Assembly: GCF_020618475.1 (NCBI RefSeq)
Contig: NZ_CP085335.1
Location: 372,001 to 436,000 of the forward strand
Length of the DNA stretch: 64,000 nucleotides
Origin: Haladaptatus halobius
GTDB taxonomy: Archaea; Halobacteriota; Halobacteria; Halobacteriales; Haladaptataceae
Reading direction: 5' to 3'
The notes under the pieces were generated by a model that ran no database searches, was not told the origin of the DNA, and saw only the letters and a list, made by a program, of their open reading frames with translations. Shown piece after piece: positions 35,851 to 44,330 of the stretch (its first letter is position 1; the number at the start of each line of letters is the position of its first letter). Position numbers and translations under genes: made by a program.

Positions 35851-35898
35851 GGGGGGCGTATCGACCTCTGTTGAGGAAGAACGGCTCGTCTCAGCAGT

Positions 35899-36063
35899 TC
35901 AGGTCGATGACGGTTCCGACGGCAGCACCCCGCCGATACCGAGTAGCAAGCCGAGAAACATCACTCAAATCCCGGATTCCGCGAAGAACCCGGTGCTGTT
36001 GGTGGCGAGGAATCCTCCGAACACGACGAGTAACAACCCGAGTTGATACCAGCGAGATACCAT
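35899..36063 (-). pseudogene. two-span small membrane protein with an in-frame TGA
   Basis: From ATG 36063 the minus strand encodes MVSRWYQLGLLLVVFGGFLA and a further 12 residues to TGA at 35965-35967. The same frame then continues as VMFLGLLLGIGGVLPSEPS and ends at TGA 35899-35901, 53 residues in all. The second half is a well-formed membrane span, so the first TGA probably replaces an ordinary codon (TGG Trp would fit). A TATA-like ATACATGTATACC lies about 25-38 bp before the ATG, supporting a real gene. It is divergent from egsA. Alternatively, only the first 32 residues are made. Confidence 0.6.
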
Positions 36064-36319
36064 GCCGAAAACAGATAGTTCGATGGTATACATGTATCTA
36101 CAGTTCGCCTACGTCGTCCGCTTTACTTCAGAATGGGGGGGAACAGTGAAAGCGGTGTTACGGATCCGAAAATCATATGCTCGGGAGACGTGCCTCCTGG
36201 TGCACTCCGAATCTCGTGACCGCCGAGGACGAACCGGAGCACCGACCCCGCCCGAACGCAGTCCCCTCGTTCGTCGCGGGAGCGGAACTGGTTTCACAGT
36301 CCCTAGACGAATGAGAGGT

Positions 36320-37369
36320 ATGTTCGAGAAAACGACGTGGATACGTCTTCCGCGGAACGTGGTGGTGGGCCACGGGGTTCTCTCGGAAACGGTGGACGCC
36401 ATATCCGAGCTACACCTCCACGGCGACCCCCTCCTCGTGACCAGCCCGACGCCCAACGAGGTGGCAGGCCAGCGCGTCGTAGAGCAGTTCGAGGACGCGG
36501 AAATCGACGTGAAGACGGTCGTCATCGAGGAAGCGAGTTTTGCCGTCGTCCAGCGAGTCATGGAGGCGGCCCGCGAGGTGGACGCGGGCTACCTCGTCGG
36601 CGTCGGCGGCGGGAAGGCCATCGACATCGCCAAGATGGCGAGCGACGAACTGGGCCGGGGCTTCGTCTCGATTCCGACCGCGGCGAGCCACGACGGCATC
36701 GTCAGCGGTCGCGGCTCGGTTCCGGAGAAGGACACCAGACACAGCGTTGCCGCGGAACCGCCGCTCGCGGTGGTCGCCGACACGGAGATACTCGCCGACG
36801 CGCCGTGGCGACTCACCACGGCTGGCTGCGCCGACATCATCAGCAACTATACTGCGGTCAAGGACTGGCGACTCGCCAATCGGCTCCAGAACGTCGAATT
36901 TTCCGAGTACGCCGCCGCACTCTCGGAGATGACCGCCGAGATGCTGGTTGACAACGCCGGTTCCATCAGACCCGGCCTCGAAGAATCGGCATGGGTGGTC
37001 ACCAAGGCGCTCGTCTCTTCCGGCGTCGCCATGAGCATCGCCGATTCCTCACGTCCGGCTAGCGGCGCGGAGCACCTCTTCTCGCACAAACTCGACCGAA
37101 TCGCGCCCGGCGCAGCACTCCACGGTCATCAGGTCGGCGTCGGCTCCATCGTCATGGAGTACCTCCACGGCGGCGACTGGCGCGGCATCCGCGATGCGCT
37201 GGCGACCCTCGGCGCGCCGACGACGGCGGACGAACTCGGCGTCGACGCCGAAACCGTCGTCGAGGCGCTCACGACGGCCCACGAAATCCGCGACCGCTAC
37301 ACGATTCTCGGAAACGGGATGAACGAGGCCGCGGCCGTCGAGGCGGCGGAAAGAACCGGTGTGATTTAG
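36320..37369 (+). CDS. egsA: NAD(P)-dependent glycerol-1-phosphate dehydrogenase
   Basis: A 349-residue enzyme that reduces dihydroxyacetone phosphate to sn-glycerol-1-phosphate, setting the archaeal lipid stereochemistry. Start at ATG 36320 (MFEKTTWIRLPRNVVVGHGV) matches the family; an ATG three codons earlier is possible. Cofactor site: LVGVGGGKAIDIAKMAS. Metal-binding Asp and His residues lie in IPTAASHDGIVSGRGSV, EHLFSHKLD and ALHGHQVGVGSIV. The 256 bp between it and the small divergent gene contain no other supported gene. Confidence 0.97.
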   Translation: MFEKTTWIRLPRNVVVGHGVLSETVDAISELHLHGDPLLVTSPTPNEVAGQRVVEQFEDAEIDVKTVVIEEASFAVVQRVMEAAREVDAGYLVGVGGGKAIDIAKMASDELGRGFVSIPTAASHDGIVSGRGSVPEKDTRHSVAAEPPLAVVADTEILADAPWRLTTAGCADIISNYTAVKDWRLANRLQNVEFSEYAAALSEMTAEMLVDNAGSIRPGLEESAWVVTKALVSSGVAMSIADSSRPASGAEHLFSHKLDRIAPGAALHGHQVGVGSIVMEYLHGGDWRGIRDALATLGAPTTADELGVDAETVVEALTTAHEIRDRYTILGNGMNEAAAVEAAERTGVI

Positions 37370-37396
37370 TCGGCTATTTTGTGGGTTCGGTCGGTT

Positions 37397-38230
37397 TCAG
37401 CCTAGGTCGACGCGCTGGAACCGCCAGTAGCCGAGCGCGACCGGAACGACCAGCCAGGCGAGGAGGATGACCACCAGGAACCACTCTTGGAGATAGAAGG
37501 GGATGTCCCCGCCGAGCATCTGCTCGATCTGGGTCGCGGTGTTCGGATTTACGAGATGCGTCGAGAGGGTCGAGTAGGCGTTCTTCGGGTTTATCATCTG
37601 AACGAAGAAGTACCACGCCGGAAGTCCCTGCATGACGGTCGGCATTCCTCCTTCGACGACGTAGTAGACGCCCAGCGGAACGAAATCCCAGATTAGTTGG
37701 AAGATGAAAAACAGCCCTATCGCGCCCGCCATCGCCCGCGACCGGGTCGCCATCATCGCCGAGAAGCCGACGGCGATGCCGACGAACACCAATCCGAAGA
37801 ACAGGGTGTTCAGGCCGAGCAGGGCGAACTCGACGACCGGAAGCGAGCCGTGCTGGACGAGCAACACGACTGCTCCCGCGAGGAACGCGACGACGGTCGC
37901 CACGGCGACGACGGTCGCGCGGCCGAGCAGCTTTCCGAGCACCACGTCTCGCCGGGTGTGAGGAAGTCCGAGCAGTATCTTGATGCTCCCGGACTCGCGT
38001 TCGCCCGCGATGGCGAGGTACGCGACGACGAGCGCGGCGAGCGGAACTATCATTGCCGCCGGTGCGCCGAGCCACTGCAGCGCCTCGCTTGCCCTCTGCT
38101 GGTCGAGTACGACGCCGGCCGCGTACATCCCGCCCGCCGTCGTCAGCACGAACAGGGCGGTGATAGCCCAGAGCATCTTCGAGCGCGCCGCGTCCTCAAA
38201 ATCCTTGCGCGCGACGACCGCCCAACTCAT
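37397..38230 (-). CDS. ABC-2 type transporter permease
   Basis: A 277-residue membrane protein with six hydrophobic spans. It starts with the haloarchaeal permease signature SWAVVARKDFEDAARSKMLW and has the conserved coupling segment AIAGERESGSIKILLGLPHTRRDVVLGK. It overlaps the ATP-binding gene by four bases (ATGA). Together with the ATPase and the second permease at 39223 it forms an exporter cassette of the NatAB/NosY-like class; the substrate is unknown. It is a close paralogue of the permeases at 39223 and 46840. Confidence 0.9.
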   Translation of the reverse strand: MSWAVVARKDFEDAARSKMLWAITALFVLTTAGGMYAAGVVLDQQRASEALQWLGAPAAMIVPLAALVVAYLAIAGERESGSIKILLGLPHTRRDVVLGKLLGRATVVAVATVVAFLAGAVVLLVQHGSLPVVEFALLGLNTLFFGLVFVGIAVGFSAMMATRSRAMAGAIGLFFIFQLIWDFVPLGVYYVVEGGMPTVMQGLPAWYFFVQMINPKNAYSTLSTHLVNPNTATQIEQMLGGDIPFYLQEWFLVVILLAWLVVPVALGYWRFQRVDLG

Positions 38231-39162
38231 GCTTCCACCTCCGATTCGATCCGCTGACTGTCGGATTGGGTGGTGTAGGTTTCGAAGAGGTCTTCGAGCG
38301 AGGACTCCTTCGTCGTGATGTCGGTGACGCTCGCCCCGGCCTCTTCGACACGGTTGATGACCTTCGCTTTCGCGCTCGATTCGGTGTACGATACGGAGAT
38401 TCGGTCGCCGTCGACCGCGACGTTCGTCACACCCTCGACCTCCGTGAGCGCCAGATCCGGAATGCTATCGACGGTGAGTTCCATCGTCGCGCCCGAATCG
38501 GTCGCCTCTCGCAATCCTTCGATGGTGTCCACGGTGACGAGTTTGCCCTTATTCATGATTCCCACGCGGTCGCAGACCGCCTCGACCTGTGAGAGAATGT
38601 GGCTGGAGAAGAACACGGCGGTGCCGCGGTCTGCCTCCGCGCGGATGATCTCGCGCATCTCGCGGACGCCGTGGGGGTCGAGCCCTGAGGAGGGTTCGTC
38701 CAAAATCAACAGGTCGGGATCGCCGACGAGCGCCATCCCGAGGGTGACTCGCTGGCGCATCCCTTTAGAGTAGTCGCCCGCAGGGCGAGCGGCGTCCTCC
38801 GCCGAGAGACCGACCCGGTCTAAGATATCGGCTGCATCCTCGTCGGTATCTTTCGAGTCGATGGCGAACTGGATGTGCTTGTGCCCGGAGAGGCGCCCGT
38901 AGAGATCGAACGCGTCGGGGAGGATGCCGATGCGCTCGTGGATCGCTTGCGTCTCCTCTTGGGCGTCGTAGCCGAGCACCGTGGCGCTCCCGGCGGTCGG
39001 TCGGACGTAGTCCAATAGCATGTTGATGGTCGTCGACTTCCCCGACCCGTTCGGGCCGAGGAAACCGAAGACTTCCCCTTCCTCGACGGTCAGGTCGAGG
39101 TCGGAGACGGCGACTACGTCGCCGAATCGCTTGGTCAGGGACTTCGTTCGGATGGCGGCCAT
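38227..39162 (-). CDS. ABC transporter ATP-binding protein
   Basis: A 311-residue ATPase. Walker A GFLGPNGSGKSTT, signature YSKGMRQRVTLGMALVGDP, Walker B LLILDEPSSGLDPHG and the switch His in FFSSHILSQVEAVCDRVG are all present. A C-terminal domain of about 90 residues of the type found in ABC-2 exporters follows (DSIPDLALTEVEGVTNVAV). Start at 39162 (MAAIRTKSLTKRFGDVVAVS) rather than the 16-residue longer form, whose extra part is basic. It lies between two permease genes on the same strand. Confidence 0.94.
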   Translation of the reverse strand: MAAIRTKSLTKRFGDVVAVSDLDLTVEEGEVFGFLGPNGSGKSTTINMLLDYVRPTAGSATVLGYDAQEETQAIHERIGILPDAFDLYGRLSGHKHIQFAIDSKDTDEDAADILDRVGLSAEDAARPAGDYSKGMRQRVTLGMALVGDPDLLILDEPSSGLDPHGVREMREIIRAEADRGTAVFFSSHILSQVEAVCDRVGIMNKGKLVTVDTIEGLREATDSGATMELTVDSIPDLALTEVEGVTNVAVDGDRISVSYTESSAKAKVINRVEEAGASVTDITTKESSLEDLFETYTTQSDSQRIESEVEA

Positions 39163-39222
39163 AACCTCCGATTGTAGCCTCTTCCATTTAAAATTACGTT
39201 GACGTGACATACCACGGCACGG

Positions 39223-40017
39223 TCATCCGAGGTCGGCGCGGTCGAACGACAGATAGCCGAGCACGAGGGGGACGACGAGCCACGCACCGAGCACGACCAG
39301 CATAAACCACTCTTCGAGATAGAACGGGACGGTCGCGTTCCGTCCGAGCGTGCGGAAGAAGTAGATCGGATGCTCCGTGAAAACGAGCCCCGCGGCGCGC
39401 TGGAAGGCGTAGGGAGGGCTGACGAGGTAGACGAACTCGTATATCTGCGGGCTGAGGCTCAGCCCGAGCGTGTCCTCGGTGACGAACTGAAGCGCTTTCG
39501 ACGGTGAGATCTGCGGTACCGTCCAGAGAACGTTGAAGACGAAGAACACGCCGACCGAACTCGCCATTGCGCGCGACCGCGACGCGCAGGCCGCCGAGAG
39601 ACCGACCGCGATGCCGATGTACGTAACCGTGAAGAACGACAGCAACAAGAAGAACTGTGCGAATACGACGAAATCGACGGAGTCAAGCATCGCCACGTCG
39701 AACGCACTAGCGACGCCGAACGCGAGGACTAACCCGACGGTGACGACGAGGGAGCGGCCGACGAACTTCCCGACGACGAGGTCGAGACGCGTGTTCGGAA
39801 GCCTCAGAAGGTATTTGATGCTCCCCGACTCGCGTTCCCCGGCGATGGAGAGGTACGCGATAATCAGGGCACTGATGGGAACGATGAAGATTCCGATCAT
39901 CGAGACGAGCCGAAGGACGTTCGTCATGGTGACGTACGACGGAGCGACGTAGACGCTGAGCGCCAACACCACCACGTAGAGGGAGACGAGCGCGACGGTT
40001 CGGTCGACTTCGTCCAC
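39223..40017 (-). pseudogene. ABC-2 permease lacking its N-terminus (truncated by deletion)
   Basis: The frame contains permease spans (VALVSLYVVVLALSVYVAP, LVSMIGIFIVPISALIIAYL) and the coupling segment SIAGERESGSIKYLLRLPNT, and ends like its paralogues (VPLVLGYLSFDRADLG). The first about 20 residues of the family (a conserved xxxxARKDFxDA start, seen in the paralogues at 37397 and 46840) are missing; only a GTG at 40017 can start the frame. The truncation meets, head to head, a GNAT gene on the plus strand that also lacks its N-terminus, so a deletion removed both 5' ends and the promoter between them. Residual function with a GTG start is possible but unlikely. Confidence 0.72.
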
Positions 40018-40287
40018 GTCGCGCCGGTTCCGGACGAGGGGAACGTCGCACTGCTCGTCCGCATCTACGTCCTCCCGAACGAGTGGGGCTCCGGTCTCGG
40101 CACCCGGCTACTCAACCGCGTCGAGCGACGGTTGCGCGACGGGGGCGTCGAACGACTCCGATTGAGCGTCTTCGCCGACAACGAAGTCGGCGTCGGATTC
40201 TACGAATCTCGCGGCTTCCAACGCATCAAGGAACGCGAAGCGGAGGGGTTCGGCGTCGCCGAGTACGTGTACGAGAAAGCGTTGTAG
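40018..40287 (+). pseudogene. C-terminal remnant of a GNAT acetyltransferase
   Basis: The plus frame ending in TAG at 40285-40287 encodes PDEGNVALLVRIYVLPNEWG, then SGLGTRLLNRVERRLRDGGV and a typical GNAT end (SVFADNEVGVGFYESRGFQR...EYVYEKAL). The acetyl-CoA loop and C-terminal strands are present, but the N-terminal half (about 60-80 residues) is absent. Upstream the frame runs into the antisense of the permease with no start codon in context. The exact junction lies within about 39,995-40,025. It is a deletion remnant, not an independent small gene. Confidence 0.72.
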
Positions 40288-40301
40288 ATCGTTCGTCGTC
40301 G

Positions 40302-41406
40302 TCAGTCGTTGCCCGTCGCCGTGGAACCGGGCCGGATTCGGTCGAGTCGTCGCGAGACGGACGGATAAGTCGAGAGCAGTTCGTTCGTCCTACCGACGCT
40401 CCGGGGAAAGAGGCTCAACTCCGTGAGGTCGACGAGCGCGTTGGACATCGCCGACTCGCTGGTCGCTCGGGCGGCGTATCGATCCGCATCGTGCTCCAAC
40501 CGTCTGGACAGCGCACGGAAAAAGAGCCAGAACGGGACGGCGAGCGCGAGGCAGTGGAATCAGTACCCGACGTTCGTCGTCAGCAGGGCCACCGCGACCG
40601 CGAGTGCCCCGCTCACGAGCGCCACTTTCAGTCGAAGGTGGTGCCGACGATGGTGCGCCCGCTCGTGTTCGACGACCGCGGAAACGGCTTCCGGCGCGAG
40701 CTCCGACAGCAGATACGACGTCGGATAGATGGCCCGATATCCCAATAGGATACCGACCGCCAAGCCGCTCGCGATTTTCGTTCGTTCGGTCTCCAGTATT
40801 GCGATTCGAATTCCGTCCTCTCGAATCCCGATACGGGCGCGTTCTTCCGGGTTGAGTTCCCCCGTTTCGTTCGCCAGTTCGACGATGAAGGGTTCTACCG
40901 CACCGATGGCGGCGTACGCAATACCGACAACGAGGCCAGCCGCGAGCCTCGCCGGTGCGGATTCGGCGAGCCACCAGAGGTGGAGCCGAACCCCGACGCT
41001 CACCGCGTAATCGGCCGAAAACCGCCGAGTGGCGGAGCGCAGTGGTTCGTCGGTGCCGCGGACTCGTTGCACCGCGGCGTACGAAATGAGGTACACCACC
41101 AAGCCGTGACGAACCACGGGCTGACCGCGAGTACGGTGAGGAGGACGAGTAGTCGGCTGAACCGGACGGTGAGAATCGGCAGTTCGAGAGCGGTCGGTAA
41201 CGAGTCGCCGACGCCGGGCAGCAGGCTCATCACGAAGAGTATCGCGCAGAGAACGATGTAGCCGAACTGCGAGACGGCCGTGATACGGCCGATAGCTCGC
41301 TTCGCATCGCTGTTCCAGAGGACGATTCGGGTGCCTCACGCGAACACCGCAGTCGCGCCGACGAGCAGTAGAATCCACAGATAATAGAGCGCCAGTGAAT
41401 TGACAT
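40302..41406 (-). pseudogene. M48-like (HtpX-type) membrane metallopeptidase, multiply disrupted
   Basis: Pieces of one protein can be joined on the minus strand. An N-terminal membrane part (LALYYLWILLLVGATAVFA, TGA at 41336-41338, GTRIVLWNSDAKRAIGRITA, MSLLPGVGDSLPTALELPIL) runs to ...SPWFVTAW. A one-base loss near 41105 then changes frame to VVYLISYAAVQRVRGTDEPL. The zinc motif HERAH (HExxH) follows in VVEHERAHHRRHH. TGA at 40560-40562 interrupts before FHCLALAVPFWLFF, and the third-ligand region EHDADRYAARATSESAMSNA ends at 40302. The likely ATG at 41406 is also one base out of frame. Family members are membrane proteases for misfolded proteins. With four lesions this copy is dead or seriously misread. 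Confidence 0.72.
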
Positions 41407-41486
41407 TATCTGATATATGAGGAGAAACGATAGTACACGTGGTTATAAAACCTTCGCCATAGGAGACGTCGGCTGGTGTCCTCGTC

Positions 41487-43289
41487 TCAGACGTGTTCGT
41501 CCAAAAACTCGGCTATCGTCGTGTACGCCTTGATGCGGTTCTCCAGTTTCGAGAAGCCGTGCCCCTCGTCCGGGAAGACCAGTTTCTCGACCGGAACGCC
41601 CCGTTCGGCGGCCTCATCGGCTATCTGTTCCGCCTCCCCAACCGGGACGCGGGGGTCGTTCTCACCGTGGAGGACGAGCAGTGAAGCCTCGATGCTCCGG
41701 ACGTTGTTGATAGGGCTGACCGATTCGAGGAACTCCCGGTCGTCTTCGAGCGACCCGTACTCGGCTTCCCGCAACTCCCGCCGCCAGTCACCCGTGTTCT
41801 CCAGGAAGGTGACGAAGTTGGCGATGCCGACGATATCCACCCCGGCGGCCCAAAGGTCGGGGTACTCGGTCAGTGCCGCGAGCACCATGAACCCGCCGTA
41901 CGAGCCGCCCATGGCGACGATGCGGTCAGGGTCGACGACGCGCTGGTCGTGGAGCCACTCGACACCCGCCTCGATATCCGCCACCGAATCCATCCGTTTT
42001 TCCACATCGTCCAGATGGGAGTACTCCTTGCCGTATCCGGACGAGCCGCGGACGTTCGGCTCGAAGACGGCGTAGCCGCGATTCAGGAAGTACTGCTTGG
42101 TCGGGCTGAACGACGGCCTGCGCTGGGACTCCGGCCCGCCGTGGATATCCACGATAACGGGCGTCTCGCCCGGCGTCGCGTCCTCCGGCACAGAGAAGAA
42201 CGCCGGAATCTCCCGGTCGTCGAAGCTCTCGAAGTGGACGAGTTTCGGGCGGACGAACGTTTCGGGCGGGATTCCGGCGGTGGAGGCGTCCGTCCAGCGT
42301 TCGGCGGTGCCGGTCTCGGTTTCGACCACGTAGACGTTCTCGTTGGTCGTGCTTCCGGTGACGGTGACCGCGAACCGCTCCGCGTCAGGGTCGAAGCTCA
42401 CGCCGCCCGCGATGCCCCGTGGGAGGTTCGGCGTCGGGAACTCGCGGATGGTCGTCTCGCCGGTCAACTCGCCGACCGTGAGTTCGGTGTAACCGTCCTC
42501 GTTGCGTGAGTAGACCAGTCGCCCCGTGTTCTCGTCGAGCGTGACGCCGTCGACGTTCCACTCGCCGCCTTCTTCGACGACCTCGATATCTCCCGAATCG
42601 AGGTCGAGGCGCGCGAGGTATGTCGTGTCGCTCCCCTCGTCCGTGACGAGGTAGAGCGCGTCGCCGTCCGGCCCCCAGTTGACGCTCCGGTATCGAACGT
42701 TCCCATCGTGCGAGGTGACATGTTCGACGTCACCCGACTCGATATCGAGGACGTGGAGGTCTTGGTCGAACGAGGAGTGCGATTCGACCACCGCGAGTCG
42801 GTCGTCGTCCGGACTCCACCCCGCGACCGAGAGCCAGCCGTCTCCTTCGTGCACCAATTCGGCGTTGCCTCCGGTTTCGTCGCGGTCTTGCACGTACACG
42901 TCGAAGACGGCGTGGTTTCGGCGGTTGGACGCGAACGCGAACCGCGACCCGTCCGAGTTCCAACCGCCCCAGCGGTGCTTGGCGTCCGGCGTCTCCGTGA
43001 GGGGCGTGATGATCTCGCCGTCGCCGTCGAGTCGGAAGAGCTGCTGGCGCTCGTTGCCGCCCTCGTCCATCCCGAAGATCAGTTCGTCCTGCTCGGGCGA
43101 CCACGACGCGAAGGTGACTCGTTCGTCGTAGAACGTGAGTTGGTCGGGCCACGTTTCCGGGTCGTCCAGTCGCCACACCTGCGGAACGCCCGTCACGTCC
43201 AGCAGAAAACTCAGCCGCTCGCCGTCCGGGCCGAACGAACCGCCGTACGCGCTTCGGACGTTTAGATACCGCTCGAAATCGTACGCCAT
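41487..43289 (-). CDS. S9-family (prolyl oligopeptidase-like) serine peptidase
   Basis: A 600-residue protein with an N-terminal seven-bladed beta-propeller (repeated blades such as SWSPEQDELIFGMDEGG, WNSDGSRFAFASNRR) and a C-terminal alpha/beta-hydrolase domain. Catalytic Ser is in MGGSYGGFMVLAAL, Asp in LLVLHGENDPRVPVGEAEQ and His in PDEGHGFSK. No signal peptide is visible; it is probably a cytosolic oligopeptidase. It is intact, in contrast with the related gene at 48766-50414. Confidence 0.93.
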   Translation of the reverse strand: MAYDFERYLNVRSAYGGSFGPDGERLSFLLDVTGVPQVWRLDDPETWPDQLTFYDERVTFASWSPEQDELIFGMDEGGNERQQLFRLDGDGEIITPLTETPDAKHRWGGWNSDGSRFAFASNRRNHAVFDVYVQDRDETGGNAELVHEGDGWLSVAGWSPDDDRLAVVESHSSFDQDLHVLDIESGDVEHVTSHDGNVRYRSVNWGPDGDALYLVTDEGSDTTYLARLDLDSGDIEVVEEGGEWNVDGVTLDENTGRLVYSRNEDGYTELTVGELTGETTIREFPTPNLPRGIAGGVSFDPDAERFAVTVTGSTTNENVYVVETETGTAERWTDASTAGIPPETFVRPKLVHFESFDDREIPAFFSVPEDATPGETPVIVDIHGGPESQRRPSFSPTKQYFLNRGYAVFEPNVRGSSGYGKEYSHLDDVEKRMDSVADIEAGVEWLHDQRVVDPDRIVAMGGSYGGFMVLAALTEYPDLWAAGVDIVGIANFVTFLENTGDWRRELREAEYGSLEDDREFLESVSPINNVRSIEASLLVLHGENDPRVPVGEAEQIADEAAERGVPVEKLVFPDEGHGFSKLENRIKAYTTIAEFLDEHV

Positions 43290-43493
43290 CGTGTTCCCTT
43301 TCGATTCGGGTGTGAAAGTGTTTTGGCAAGCGGTAGCGGGCGACGTTTTAACGTCCCGAAAAAAAGTAGGATATATTACCTCTAATATTATTTAAAGGAT
43401 GGAGATGCGAAGCCACAGACTTTGGAGAACCTATATGTCTATTCAAATTACGATAAATAATATATTATAGGAATACATCTTCCGATTCAAATA
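43290..43493 (+). other. low-G+C intergenic stretch
   Basis: No gene is supported here. From about 43365 to 43495 the DNA is markedly AT-rich (AATATTATTTAAAGG, ATAAATAATATATTATAG), far below the flanks. It contains stop codons in all plus frames. It probably holds the promoters of the peptidase gene (minus) and of the HalOD1 gene (plus). Confidence 0.5.
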
Positions 43494-43798
43494 ATGGTTC
43501 AGAGCTGATACATCAGTTCTCGTTCGACAGAGGGCAGGCGGACAGTATCATCATCACCATCAGCAAGGCGATATCCCACGTGACCGATACGCCGATGGAG
43601 GAGATGCCGCCGCTGCAGGAGACGGTCGATTGTGACGCGCTCGAAGCCCTCATCCACTCGTTCGGCGCGGACGGGATGGCCGGTATCGGGATGATGCAGT
43701 TCCCGCTTCATGGCTGTACGGTGCGCGTTGATACGACCGGGACGGTGCAAGTGTTCGACGACAATCGGCGACTACCCTCCGACGACACCGGGTGCTAG
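43494..43798 (+). pseudogene. HalOD1 output-domain protein, 5' end out of frame
   Basis: The frame ending at 43798 encodes a HalOD1-type output domain, a small haloarchaeal module found at the end of signalling proteins and as stand-alone proteins: HQFSFDRGQADSIIITISKA, then MPPLQETVDCDALEALIHSF and CTVRVDTTGTVQVFD. Domain sequence extends upstream of the only in-frame start (GTG 43580). It lacks an ATG before a TAA at 43454. An ATG at 43494 is one base out of frame; a single restored base would give MVQS followed by LIHQFSFDRG. It is therefore probably a one-base deletion near the 5' end. A shortened product from GTG 43580 is possible. Confidence 0.62.
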
Positions 43799-43802
43799 GA
43801 TC

Positions 43803-43991
43803 GTGACCGGCGAACCGGAGCTGCTTTCGTTGGACGAGTTCGAAAAGCGTCTCAGCGAACTCGTCGAGGTGAGCGCCCGAAACGGAATCGGATTCGACCG
43901 CTTGTTGACGTTCCGCCGCTCGGGCGACGCTCCGGACGTGATGGTCGAGATCACGTATCTTCGGAAAGGGTCCGAAGAATCCGGACGATAA
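43803..43991 (+). CDS. small acidic hypothetical protein
   Basis: From GTG 43803, 62 residues: VTGEPELLSLDEFEKRLSEL and FDRLLTFRRSGDAPDVMVEI are its recognisable parts. It is acidic and helical at the N-terminus, with a short beta-like end. It starts five bases after the HalOD1 stop, suggesting cotranscription and perhaps a shared signalling role. No family recognised. A longer upstream form would overlap the HalOD1 frame with a Cys/Arg-rich stretch and is rejected. Confidence 0.5.
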   Translation: MTGEPELLSLDEFEKRLSELVEVSARNGIGFDRLLTFRRSGDAPDVMVEITYLRKGSEESGR

Positions 43992-44330
43992 CGTTCTCGT
44001 TTGCGTCTCTAGCCGTCATTACCGTCGAGTATCCGGCACCTAACGAGAACGCGCTCCACCTCTTTTTCGTCGGGAGATCGGTGACTCTGTCCGTCACGAA
44101 GCGAGTCCGTTCAATTCTCGGTATCATCGCGTGGAGGATGTGACGAACGGAACTGGAAGCGGAACGACGCCGGCGGGGCCGAAGGTATCGTGTCCTCGGG
44201 AAAACAGTTCAATTCCGGATTTGCTAGCCGGACAACCGTTCACGTGACGGCGACATCGGTTGATACGAACTGAACGGAGTCGTCGGTTTATGCGGCTTCT
44301 CGGCGTCCGGACGGTAATCGGGGTGGAGGA
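43992..44330 (+). other. intergenic region without a supported gene
   Basis: In these 339 bp I see no frame with acidic haloarchaeal composition and no known motif. A short antisense frame (44124-44357) is Arg/Ser-rich and treated as noise. The last part (GGTTTATGCGG, about 44284-44294) might be the TATA element for the DUF7344 gene, about 40 bp upstream of its ATG. Confidence 0.4.

Noticed and set aside
43992..44330. Small coding frame in the gap before the DUF7344 gene
   Set aside because: All candidate translations are Ser/Arg-rich with no acidic bias or motif.
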